A stretch of 64,000 nucleotides of DNA from CALBPI01 sp038524795 (GTDB lineage: Bacteria > Pseudomonadota > Gammaproteobacteria > Steroidobacterales > Woeseiaceae): NCBI GenBank assembly GCA_038524795.1, contig JBCBIJ010000004.1, positions 286,107 through 350,106 of the forward strand, in the 5' to 3' direction. Within the stretch, counting starts at the first letter, position 1. Each line of letters begins with the position of its first letter. The translations under genes and the position numbers were made by a program. Shown one piece after another: positions 17,197 through 25,534 of this stretch. Below the pieces are notes generated by a model. It was given only the letters and a program-made list of their open reading frames with translations. It made no database searches and was not told the DNA's origin.

Positions 17197-18158
17197 TACA
17201 GCCTCACCGGTGTATTGCGGACGCGCACAGTCGCGATGGACGCGACGCGGAGGTATCCGTCATCGGGAATGTGCAGCGTCCCGTTGGGCAACTCGAACGT
17301 GTGCGCGCCAGCGCGACGCCAGCGCGCCGTTTCGCTGCGCACAACGACAGCGATCGTGAGCGCAATAGGGGGGTGCGCCGCTGCGCCCGTTGTGTCCAGG
17401 CGCCCGAGTGCTGCGTGCCCGGCGGGCACGACCGCGTCGGCGACACCGTCGTCGTCGAGGTCGACGTGCGCGGTGAGGCGCAACACCTCGACACCTGGCG
17501 TGATCTCTTCATCGATGTAGCGTGGACCGCTGGTCAGCGCGTTCAGCGTCATGCGGCGCAGCACGGGCTGGTCGGGAAACACGCTCGAGCGTGGCGCGAC
17601 GTAGTAACCGCGCACAGCGAGGTCGCGAATACTGGCACCGGGAATCGACGCATCGGGTGCCTGCGCACGGAGCGTAAGTCGCGCTACTTCGGTGTCCCCG
17701 GTGATTTGCAAACGGTTCGCCTGCGGTGCAAACGACTCGGCGCTCGCGAATCGCAGCACCAGCGCGTGACTGTCCGGACGCGCCGTGACACGACATCCCC
17801 ACGTGTCAGGCGTGGTGTGTACCTCGACCGCGCGCACCAGGTCCGTGGTGAACCGGGGTCCGCAACGCGCGGGTAGCGTCAAGCCGGATGGATTGACGTC
17901 GTCGACGCGCGCGCCGCCTGCGATGGCGGTGGCATCGCGCAGTGCGCCCCAATGGCCGGCCATGCGCAGGTCGTCCCGGAGGAACCGAATCGCGACCTCG
18001 GCTTGTTCGTGCATGTGCGCGAGCGTCTCAGTGCGCGCGTAGTGACGGCTCGACACGACAAGCAACTGCACCACGGCGCCCATCACGATGCTGCCCATTA
18101 GTGCCGCCACGAGCAGCTCAACCAGGGTCAGCCCGCGCTGTTGGCGACGGGCCGTCAA
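17196..18158 (-). CDS. pilW: PilW-like minor pilin
   Basis: 320 residues, the large size typical of PilW. The leader MTARRQQRG|LTLVELLVAALMGSI has Gly at -1 and Glu at +5, and RFLRDDLRMAGHWG follows, the PilW-family signature after the first helix. It is a minor pilin of the tip-priming complex. The start codon is TTG (18156-18158), overlapping the pilV stop as TTGA; no ATG or GTG gives an intact leader, so TTG is supported. Confidence 0.83.
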   Translation of the reverse strand: MTARRQQRGLTLVELLVAALMGSIVMGAVVQLLVVSSRHYARTETLAHMHEQAEVAIRFLRDDLRMAGHWGALRDATAIAGGARVDDVNPSGLTLPARCGPRFTTDLVRAVEVHTTPDTWGCRVTARPDSHALVLRFASAESFAPQANRLQITGDTEVARLTLRAQAPDASIPGASIRDLAVRGYYVAPRSSVFPDQPVLRRMTLNALTSGPRYIDEEITPGVEVLRLTAHVDLDDDGVADAVVPAGHAALGRLDTTGAAAHPPIALTIAVVVRSETARWRRAGAHTFELPNGTLHIPDDGYLRVASIATVRVRNTPVRL

Positions 18159-18598
18159 GGCGTTGCCACCGACAAGCGATAACGCGATGTGGTCGGCCAG
18201 AGCGGCTCCTGCCAGGTCACGTCAATGCGCAGGCTGCCGTCCGCGGCGCGGCGCACGCCGAGCTGGGCTTCGGGTAGCTGTGCACGCGCCCGCTGCCGCC
18301 AGGTTTCCGTGATGGCGTCGCCCGCCGCAAGTGCGGCGCAGGCTTGTGCGTGGCCAGCTGCGCAGGCATCGGGTGCGGCGAGATTGCCGACGTGCGCCGC
18401 GGCCAACGCCTCGGCAACACTGCGCGCCACAGTCACCGCGCGTGCGATGTGGACGCCGTGCTGGTGTTGCTGCCAGCTCCGCGCAAACAACGCGTAATTG
18501 GCGCCCAGCGCCATAGCAATCACCGCCGTCGCGACGAGCACCTCGACGAGTGTGAAGCCCTGTTGGCGCCGTGCGCCCGGACAAACCGTCACGGACAT
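18155..18598 (-). CDS. pilV: PilV-like minor pilin
   Basis: 147 residues. The prepilin leader ends RRQQG|FTLVEVLVATAVIAMALG, with Gly at -1, Phe at +1 and Glu at +5. The 15-residue leader and small size fit PilV. The globular part contains three Cys-bearing segments (PDAC, QAC and others). It overlaps the upstream GspH/FimU-type gene by 10 bases and is coupled to pilW by TTGA. Role: priming of the type IV pilus together with FimU, PilW and PilX. Confidence 0.8.
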   Translation of the reverse strand: MSVTVCPGARRQQGFTLVEVLVATAVIAMALGANYALFARSWQQHQHGVHIARAVTVARSVAEALAAAHVGNLAAPDACAAGHAQACAALAAGDAITETWRQRARAQLPEAQLGVRRAADGSLRIDVTWQEPLWPTTSRYRLSVATP

Positions 18599-19125
18599 GC
18601 CAGTGATCCGATGCTTGTGCCAGGCGGCGTCAAACGCGCACGGCCCGTGAAGCTCACCACGAGCACGCGCGGCGATACGCGACCGGCTGCGTCGCAGGAC
18701 ACGACGCGGCCGTTGGTGGCGCGCCGCAGGTCCCCCCGGAAGGCATAGCGCGTGCGGTTACTGGTGAGGCGCGTATGCGGCGCCGCCTGGTGCACCGACA
18801 GCAGGGGTTCGGACGCATCTCGTTCGGCCGGCTGGTCGCCGTCGGTATTGACGAAGCTGATCCAGCCGGCGGACCAGTCGTTCGCCGAGCACGCGTGCGC
18901 GTCGTCAGAGGCGCAGACCACAACCACGCGGTTGCGCATGACCGCCTCGTGCCGCGCCCGGTGCAGATCGGTGTGCAGCGCCTGAAGCGGCGCGGCAACC
19001 CGGTGCCGGGCCAGCCAGCGGTCCAGGGGTGGGGCGCCAATGGCGGCTACGACGGACACCACTGCCAGCACGACGAGGAGTTCGAGCAGCGTGACGCCGG
19101 CGGAGTAGGGGCGAATGGTGAGCAT
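18589..19125 (-). CDS. GspH/FimT-family minor pseudopilin (FimU-type)
   Basis: 178 residues. The leader MLTIRPYSAG|VTLLELLVVLAVVSV has Gly at -1 and Glu at +5. GspH-domain features follow: RARHEAVMRNRVVVVCASDD and SAGWISFVNTDGD, diagnostic of FimT/FimU. ATG 19125 is used; a GTG six bases upstream is possible. First gene of the five-gene minor-pilin operon. FimU bridges the tip complex to the major pilin in Pseudomonas; FimT in some species binds DNA during uptake, and which of the two this is cannot be told by eye. Confidence 0.85.
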   Translation of the reverse strand: MLTIRPYSAGVTLLELLVVLAVVSVVAAIGAPPLDRWLARHRVAAPLQALHTDLHRARHEAVMRNRVVVVCASDDAHACSANDWSAGWISFVNTDGDQPAERDASEPLLSVHQAAPHTRLTSNRTRYAFRGDLRRATNGRVVSCDAAGRVSPRVLVVSFTGRARLTPPGTSIGSLACP

Positions 19126-19238
19126 GGCCACAGGCTGGCAGGCTGCGAGGCCCGCTACAGGCGGACAATGGCCTCAAGATCGCTGGATTCTGGCCGCCAG
19201 AGAGCCCGGCGGAGCCCAAAAAACCGGGTGATTGCGCA

Positions 19239-19267
19239 TTGTCGCCGCCGATCGGAATCCCTATAAT
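19239..19267 (+). promoter_or_regulatory. Promoter of tRNA-Thr
   Basis: -35 TTGTCG (19239-19244), a 17-base spacer and a perfect -10 TATAAT (19262-19267). The -10 box ends 17 bases before the tRNA 5' end, as expected for a tRNA transcription start. Confidence 0.85.
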
Positions 19268-19284
19268 CCGTCGCCCGCACCGTT

Positions 19285-19360
<76 letters not shown>

Positions 19361-19431
19361 TTTCTTCGCCCGCGGAGTTGGTTAGACAACCCAACGAGTG
19401 CCCTCAAAATGGTTCGCGGCGCCTCCCCGAT

Positions 19432-20358
19432 TCAGGTGACGTCTTCAGCGCGAATCCCGGGTGACAAGACGAATCCTCTCTCCGTCGTTGCGTGTTGCCG
19501 GATGGTCTCAAGAAACCGCTCTACGCTGAGCGTCTTGCGTGTATCCCGGTGGGTCACAAGCCAGCACGGCTGAATCCACTCTTCCTTTGGCGCGACGATT
19601 TCGACGAGATTTCGGCGTATCGCCTCGTGCTCTGGGGAAAAACCAATGCCCAGCCCAGATGCGATGTGCTCCTGCACACAGGAGTAACTGTCGGTTTCGA
19701 GCGCCCAACGGTCAGCGGGTATGTGTGCGTCACGCCATGGGGCGAACGGCGCGATGCCGTTCGGGTCTTCGTGTCCCACAAACCAGTGCTCGGAGAAATC
19801 GAGCGTCGACTTTGGAATGCCGTGTGCTTCGACATAGTTCTCCGCGGCGTACATTCCAAGACGAAAATTGAACAGGTTGCGGACGATGAAGTTTGGATAC
19901 GTCGGCTTTGGCCCAAGCGTCGCGGCGACGTGGGTTTCGCCGCTGCGCAGGTCCGCTAGGTCGATGCTGCGGCAGGCTTTGACTTCCTGACGGCATTGGA
20001 CATGGGGATGGGTCGCCCGGAACTTCTCGATGATGGGCAGGAACAGGGATATTACAAGGCTCGAGCCTGATATCACCAGACGATTCTCGGCGTTGGCTTT
20101 TGCCTGAGTCCGCTTTAGGAAGCTCGTGACGAGACTGTCGATGTCCGCCGCGGTTGCGAGCAAATCCCTGCCGATGTCGGTCAAGGCGTAGCCTCGTTCA
20201 TGGCGAATAAACAGTTTGTGGTTCAGTGCGTTCTCCAGCGCATCGATGCGCCGGACGACGGTCGCCCGGTGCAGCGACAGCGTTGCAGACGCCGCCGAAA
20301 CGGTGCCGGTCTTGGCCACAAGATACGCGGTCCTGATGTAGTCCCAGCTAGTTGACAT
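19432..20358 (-). CDS. LysR-family transcriptional regulator
   Basis: 308 residues. The N-terminal winged helix-turn-helix reads DYIRTAYLVAKTGTVSAASA, then LHRATVVRRIDALENALNHKLF, with TDIGRDLL after it; note His rather than Gln/Ser in the recognition helix. The rest is a periplasmic-binding-protein-like effector domain. ATG 20358 is preceded by GGAGGTGATC six bases away, an excellent ribosome-binding site, so longer in-frame starts were rejected. It is divergent from the exported-hydrolase gene across 273 bases, the usual LysR layout, and may control the plus-strand genes up to about 28 kb (inference). No clear promoter was identified in the gap. Confidence 0.88.
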   Translation of the reverse strand: MSTSWDYIRTAYLVAKTGTVSAASATLSLHRATVVRRIDALENALNHKLFIRHERGYALTDIGRDLLATAADIDSLVTSFLKRTQAKANAENRLVISGSSLVISLFLPIIEKFRATHPHVQCRQEVKACRSIDLADLRSGETHVAATLGPKPTYPNFIVRNLFNFRLGMYAAENYVEAHGIPKSTLDFSEHWFVGHEDPNGIAPFAPWRDAHIPADRWALETDSYSCVQEHIASGLGIGFSPEHEAIRRNLVEIVAPKEEWIQPCWLVTHRDTRKTLSVERFLETIRQHATTERGFVLSPGIRAEDVT

Positions 20359-20631
20359 TGCGATCACCTCCCCCCACGACCAGGTCGCTCGGTGCTTCTT
20401 CATTTTAGCAAGGCGGGTTTATCTCACTCGAGCGCTTGCGCTGCTGCCACAAATACGCGCGGTGCCTGTGCGTCGGGTCGGCTATTGCAGCGATTTCGCC
20501 TATGAAAGGATCACGACGGCACAGATGCCCGATGGTGCTGCGTCCTTGTTTCGTGGGTGAGTTGAATACGCTAGGGCAGTCCACCAATCCCCCAATACAT
20601 CCACGCTGGTTGCGTGGGAGGTGAACAGAGA

Positions 20632-21702
20632 ATGAGTATATCGATGCGAATCGCCAGTCTTTTGGCCTCAGGCACACTTTGTTTATTGGCCTTTGTCGGC
20701 CAATCCGCTTGGGCGGAGCATTCGGAGTCGAATGAATCGCCAAGTTGGCTGCCGTATAGCTACGAGCCCTATCCCTATCCCTACTTCGTTGAAGACCGGG
20801 ATCGCTATCCCCACGCGCCGGCACCGGCCGGGACCGTGAGCCGTCACGGCGAGATTGAGCACATTGGCAACGGCGTCTTCGGGACGCATTGGTTCGTCCG
20901 GGCAAGCGAGCCTGTCTGGCATTTTGTGACCGCTGGCGACCCCAGCAATGACGTGGTTCTGTTTGTACATGGCTATCCAGATACCTGGTACGCCTATTCG
21001 AAAGTAATGCGGCTGTTGGCAGACGACTACTACGTGATTGCTGTGGATACCCTGGGATACGGACAATCTGACAAGCGGGCAGAAGTCGACGTCAGCTATA
21101 GCGCCGTGGCAAAGGATCTGATCCGCCTGCTCGGCGTCATCGACGTTCAGGACTTCCATCTTGTGACGCATGATCGCGGCAGCGTGATTGCCGATCACTT
21201 GCTCGCGAACAAACCGCTCAGCCAGCGGGTCAGGTCATTCTTCCGGATGCAGCAGTCGTTCGATCAGCCGCACGGTTTGCCGCGACCACCTCATTCAGAC
21301 ATGGCGACCGTCGAGTTTCAGAGCCGGCCAGGCCTCATTCGCAACCTCTACGCGGGTGACTATGTCTCCGTGACGCTGCCTGAGGAAGAAATCGCAAGGC
21401 TCGAATGGGAGTGGGGTTTCGAAGGAACGGCCGAGGCCGCCGCCCGCACCTTCCGCGGGACCAGTTTCGATATCGAGCGCGAATTCCGGATGAAAAATAC
21501 ACTCCCAAACATGACGATGCCTGTGTATCTGGTCCAAGGCGATGACGACCCTGGGCAACATCCCGAGGAATACGCGAAGTCAGCAAGCCTGCTTCCAAAC
21601 GGGCGCGTCATCATTGTCGATGCCAACCATTTCATTCACACCGAGAAGCCCGAGCTCGTGGCAAGGCTCGCTCGAACGTTATTCGAGTCCGCTGACCGTT
21701 GA
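20632..21702 (+). CDS. Exported alpha/beta hydrolase, epoxide-hydrolase-like
   Basis: 356 residues. Signal peptide MRIASLLASGTLCLLAFVGQSAWA, then a mature enzyme with HGYP (113-116, oxyanion hole), DTLGYGQSD, THDRGS with Asp181 as the likely nucleophile, and NHFIHTEKP near the end carrying the catalytic His. An Asp nucleophile in HDxG and the HGYP motif are features of epoxide hydrolases and haloalkane dehalogenases rather than of serine esterases. ATG 20632 has GGGAGGTGA seven bases upstream. An aromatic/proline-rich stretch (PYSYEPYPYPYF) precedes the catalytic domain. The periplasmic location is unusual for this enzyme class. Confidence 0.8.
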   Translation: MSISMRIASLLASGTLCLLAFVGQSAWAEHSESNESPSWLPYSYEPYPYPYFVEDRDRYPHAPAPAGTVSRHGEIEHIGNGVFGTHWFVRASEPVWHFVTAGDPSNDVVLFVHGYPDTWYAYSKVMRLLADDYYVIAVDTLGYGQSDKRAEVDVSYSAVAKDLIRLLGVIDVQDFHLVTHDRGSVIADHLLANKPLSQRVRSFFRMQQSFDQPHGLPRPPHSDMATVEFQSRPGLIRNLYAGDYVSVTLPEEEIARLEWEWGFEGTAEAAARTFRGTSFDIEREFRMKNTLPNMTMPVYLVQGDDDPGQHPEEYAKSASLLPNGRVIIVDANHFIHTEKPELVARLARTLFESADR

Positions 21703-22066
21703 CGAGCCGCGGGCAGGGGTGGGGCTATAGTTGGCGCCACGGGCACCGAAAAATGTGCGCGTTGCGCCGATGCGCGACGCCACATTTCGCTCCAGCCTCG
21801 TCTCGGTGCGCATTGAGTTGCACCGACAACCCGTGGATGTCGAAGTTAATGCTGGTCACAAGCTGCGTTCGTCGATTACTCGATCCAGCCTTGTCGATGT
21901 TTCTTCCGACACTCAAGAATGCACATTGATTGGACAGCGCGACGCGGCTGTTCAGGGTTGTCAAATTGCTGTGTCAACGCACAAGGGGTGCGCACCTAGG
22001 CGTCTATTGAAAGGTGCCTGGAGGTGTTAGTTCTAATCGCGAACGTTACTCAAGAGAGTGTTTGCG
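21703..22066 (+). other. 364-base non-coding gap with one strong hairpin
   Basis: No convincing gene on either strand. At 21751-21787 AAATGTG and CACATTT enclose an almost fully paired GC-rich stem (CGCGTTGCGC against GCGCGACGC), without a T-run. The rest holds nothing recognisable apart from the ribosome-binding region of the next gene (AAGAGAG near 22052). Confidence 0.6.
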
Positions 22067-23368
22067 ATGACCAGACCAGATTTTCGACTCGTTGTTCTTC
22101 TGCTCTCGACGCTGCTGATGAGCGGGGCTTGTTCGGCGGCGCCAGTAACGGCAGACGCAACAAGTGGCGCGATGCCGTCGGATCCCGGATCACGGGTTCC
22201 GCCGACATCACTGTCCGTACTGGAGTTCGGCGGCGCGAACACGCTCTTCGCGGCGGATCCCACCCAGAATCGCGTTTACGCATTTGAGTTAAGCGGTATC
22301 CCTGATGAAACGCGCAACCTGGATTCGACACCGTACAACCTGGTTGGCTTTGGCACACAGCTTGCCGAATTTCTCGAAACGAGCCCCCTGAGTATCAGCT
22401 ACCACGACCTGGCGGTTCATCCGGTCACTAAGGCGGCATTCATCTCCGCGTCAATCCGGTCGTCGGAAGGGGTTCGTTCAGAGCTGATTCGTGTGACGCC
22501 AGACGGTGAACTCGCAACGGTCGCGTTTCGAGATTTGAAGTTCACGAGCATCTCACTGAGCGAGCCGCCCGACGAGTCAGTGTCGTTTTGGCGGGACATT
22601 CCTGCAGCCACGCTGTCCGTGACTGATTTCGAATTCGATGACGGCGTGCTCTACATCGCGGGCTTGTCCAATGGCGAGTTTGCGTCGACCCTGCGTCAGG
22701 TCGCTTTCCCATTTGAATCGGGTGCCGACGTCTCGACCATCGAGATGTTTCATACCGCGCACAATCAGAATGAAACGCGCGCGCCGATTCGCGCCATGAC
22801 CATCGCTTCCGTCGACGGCAAGAAAACCCTCATTGCCGCGTACACGTGCACGCCCTTGGTGACGATTCCGGCCGACGCGCTCGTCGACGGTGCGCATGTG
22901 GTCGGGAAGACCATCGCGGAGCTCGGCTACGGCAACACGCCTGTCGAGGTGCTGACAGTTACCGCCTACAACATGGAACGGCAGCCCGAAGAATTCGTGC
23001 TGGTGATCAACCGGGAGATGAGCGCCAATCTGATCAAGATGGAGGATGTGGCTAAGGCGCCAGGCCTCACGACGGCATTCTCTGGCTTGGGGGACACGCT
23101 CGGCGTAGAGGGTACACACGTGCCATTCGCCGGAACCCTACAAGCGGACAACCAAGACGCTCAGTTCATTCTGGCGTTGCGCCGCAATATCGATACTGGC
23201 GATGTGGATCTTATCTCCTCGATGAAGGGCGTCTACTTTCGGCTCTCCGATTTCGTATCCGAATACACATTTCCAGACTACGAGTACGCAGAGAATCAGA
23301 GAGGAACCCAAATGTTCCACAACATGATCAAGCCGATCGAAGGGTATCCAGAACTTGTGATCGACTAG
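22067..23368 (+). CDS. Exported protein of unknown family, possibly a lipoprotein
   Basis: 433 residues. The N terminus MTRPDFRLVVLLLSTLLMSG then ACSAAP is a signal peptide; Cys22 could be lipidated, but the lipobox (S-G-A-C) is not canonical, so cleavage after CSA is also possible. I do not recognise the family. The body has regularly spaced strand-like pieces (NRVYAFELS, AAFISASIR, GVLYIAGLSNGEF, KTLIAAYTCTPLVTIPAD), which suggests a beta-propeller. The conserved-looking end contains MKGVYFRLSDF. It lies 84 bases before the multicopper oxidase gene and is likely cotranscribed with it, so it may be a partner protein. Confidence 0.7.
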   Translation: MTRPDFRLVVLLLSTLLMSGACSAAPVTADATSGAMPSDPGSRVPPTSLSVLEFGGANTLFAADPTQNRVYAFELSGIPDETRNLDSTPYNLVGFGTQLAEFLETSPLSISYHDLAVHPVTKAAFISASIRSSEGVRSELIRVTPDGELATVAFRDLKFTSISLSEPPDESVSFWRDIPAATLSVTDFEFDDGVLYIAGLSNGEFASTLRQVAFPFESGADVSTIEMFHTAHNQNETRAPIRAMTIASVDGKKTLIAAYTCTPLVTIPADALVDGAHVVGKTIAELGYGNTPVEVLTVTAYNMERQPEEFVLVINREMSANLIKMEDVAKAPGLTTAFSGLGDTLGVEGTHVPFAGTLQADNQDAQFILALRRNIDTGDVDLISSMKGVYFRLSDFVSEYTFPDYEYAENQRGTQMFHNMIKPIEGYPELVID

Positions 23369-23452
23369 CCCATTCGACCGACATGGCCTCGAGCACGCAC
23401 CGCCGAGGCCTTGATTGCAGACTCTCTTTTCGCCTCCGACCTGGGTACAACC

Positions 23453-25522
23453 ATGAACGCACTAAATCGGTTCGTCGCGATGACGTCCGCACTCATACTT
23501 GCGTCCACTCCCGTGTCCGCCGCCGACACGAAGCAAGCCGTGGCGAATACGGCCATACCGACGGCAGGCATCACTTACGCGAGCTATGCCTCTCCGGCGC
23601 AACAGTTGGAGACTCGCGACGCACTGATGAGCAGGCCCGCAGGCACGGTCGCCTGGAGTGCGCGAATCGCTTACACCGAAGGCGAACTCTTCAATCCGGC
23701 GACCGGCCGGATGGATCGGGTTCGACTCCGCAGTTACCAGGGCGTGGGCGTTGATCCGGAAGTGCCCTTTGTGCCGCCTGCGATTTACCTGCGGCCGGGC
23801 GATACGTTCTTGTTCAATCTCAAGAATGATCTGCCGGCTGACGATCCGTCCTGTATAGATCACGGTGACATCAACATCCCACACTGCTTCAACACCACGA
23901 ACATGCATGTCCACGGGCTATGGGTGAGTCCTGCCGGCAACTCCGACAACGTCTTGCTCAGCCTCCGTCCCGGGTCGGACTTTACGCATGAGTACAACAT
24001 TCCCGCGGACCACCCGGCAGGCACGTTCTGGTATCACCCGCATACCCACGGTTCCACCGCGCTTCAGGTCAGCAGCGGCATGGGTGGCCCGTTGATCATT
24101 CGCGGCGAGCGATTGCCTGGGCCCACCCACACTGGGGACATCGATACGCTGTTGCGGACGCCCGATGGCGCACCCATCGGCGAACGCATCATGACGCTCA
24201 CACAGATCGCCTATGCCTGCGGTCCTCGGCAGAGCGACGGATCGATCGATATCAAGACCGATGAAGAGGGCTTCTGGACTTGCGATGAGGGCGATGTCGG
24301 CATGGTTGAGGGCTACAACCAATTCGGCATGTTTGAGAACTTTGATACGCCGTCGGGTATTCCCGACGTTCGTATTCGGTGGGAAGTCTCAGGCCGACAT
24401 ACAGCGATCAACGGTCGCGTCATACCGACGATCGAGGGTGTCACCGCCGGAGACATCGAGCGGTGGCGCTTTATCCAGGCCGGTGTCAGCGGATCGATCT
24501 CTGTGAGCTTTCGTCGGTTCACTGGCGACGAGAGCGATCTCGAATACAAGGCGGGCAACGTCGGCCAACGAGACGCCTATGTTGACAACCTGTGCAATGG
24601 TGCGGACGTCGACCAGCTGTCGATCGCTTTGGATGGGCTGACGCGCTCTCGCATCAATGTGCAGAAACGTACGATGCTGCACCCGGGATACCGCGATGAC
24701 GTGTTGGTCGCATTTCCAGAACCGGGCCTGTATTGCATCGTCGACAACGACGCGCCTAAGAACGAGAACATCCGGATGCAGGAAAAGCAGCGCCAGCTGC
24801 TCGGATTTGTGCGTGTGGAGGGTTCGTCCGAGGCACTAAATGGCGAGAGCGCCAAAGCACATATCCAGTCGTTTCTAGTGGACGCCGCACGGACGCATAT
24901 GCCCGAGTCCGTTCGGACGCGCGTGGCGGACGAGTTGGCGGCAGAGGACATGCGACTCACGGCCTTCACGGCACACGAGTCGCTGTTGGAGCGGGAAGTC
25001 GACAACTACCAAACGCTGGGCTTCGACACGTTCATTGTTGAAGACGCCCCAAAAAATGAATTTGTGGTTGGCGAGCTTGAGCTCGCGCCCGGCAAATTAC
25101 CAAAGCTCATTGAACCGGACGAATTTGTGGCTGGGCGCGTCGATAGAACACTAACACTGGGTAACATTGAGGAATGGACGCTGGCCGCGTTCACAGAAGG
25201 GCACCCATTCCACAAGCACGTCAATCCCATCCAGATTGTCAGCATCATTGATCCCGATACGGGGGTCGATGTCAGCAAGTTTGATTCCGGCTCCGTCTAT
25301 GCCGGTCTGTCAGGCCAGTGGAAAGACACGGTGTTCCTGCCGACCAATCTCTTTGGTGCGCCCTACGTGGTTACGGTTCGAACGCATTACCGGCGGTACA
25401 TCGGTACTTTCGTCTTGCACTGCCACATTCTCGATCACGAGGACTTCGGAATGATGCAAGTGCTCGAGGTCGTCATGCCTGAAACGCCTGGTGGCGGTGG
25501 CCACAGCGCGCACGGCCATTAA
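23453..25522 (+). CDS. Exported multicopper oxidase
   Basis: 689 residues. Signal peptide MNALNRFVAMTSALILASTPVSA is cleaved before ADT. All four copper motifs are present: HVHG (152-155), HPHTHG (195-200), HPFHKH (584-589) and HCHILDHEDFGM (656-667), whose Cys657 links the type 1 and trinuclear sites and whose Met667 is the likely axial ligand. It therefore should oxidise a substrate and reduce oxygen to water in the periplasm. At 689 residues it is longer than CueO-type laccases; extra sequence lies between the second and third motifs. It ends in a Gly/His tail (GGGGHSAHGH). Substrate (phenolic, metal or other) unknown. Start by signal-peptide position. Confidence 0.9.
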   Translation: MNALNRFVAMTSALILASTPVSAADTKQAVANTAIPTAGITYASYASPAQQLETRDALMSRPAGTVAWSARIAYTEGELFNPATGRMDRVRLRSYQGVGVDPEVPFVPPAIYLRPGDTFLFNLKNDLPADDPSCIDHGDINIPHCFNTTNMHVHGLWVSPAGNSDNVLLSLRPGSDFTHEYNIPADHPAGTFWYHPHTHGSTALQVSSGMGGPLIIRGERLPGPTHTGDIDTLLRTPDGAPIGERIMTLTQIAYACGPRQSDGSIDIKTDEEGFWTCDEGDVGMVEGYNQFGMFENFDTPSGIPDVRIRWEVSGRHTAINGRVIPTIEGVTAGDIERWRFIQAGVSGSISVSFRRFTGDESDLEYKAGNVGQRDAYVDNLCNGADVDQLSIALDGLTRSRINVQKRTMLHPGYRDDVLVAFPEPGLYCIVDNDAPKNENIRMQEKQRQLLGFVRVEGSSEALNGESAKAHIQSFLVDAARTHMPESVRTRVADELAAEDMRLTAFTAHESLLEREVDNYQTLGFDTFIVEDAPKNEFVVGELELAPGKLPKLIEPDEFVAGRVDRTLTLGNIEEWTLAAFTEGHPFHKHVNPIQIVSIIDPDTGVDVSKFDSGSVYAGLSGQWKDTVFLPTNLFGAPYVVTVRTHYRRYIGTFVLHCHILDHEDFGMMQVLEVVMPETPGGGGHSAHGH

Positions 25523-25534
25523 GTGGGGGCCTTC

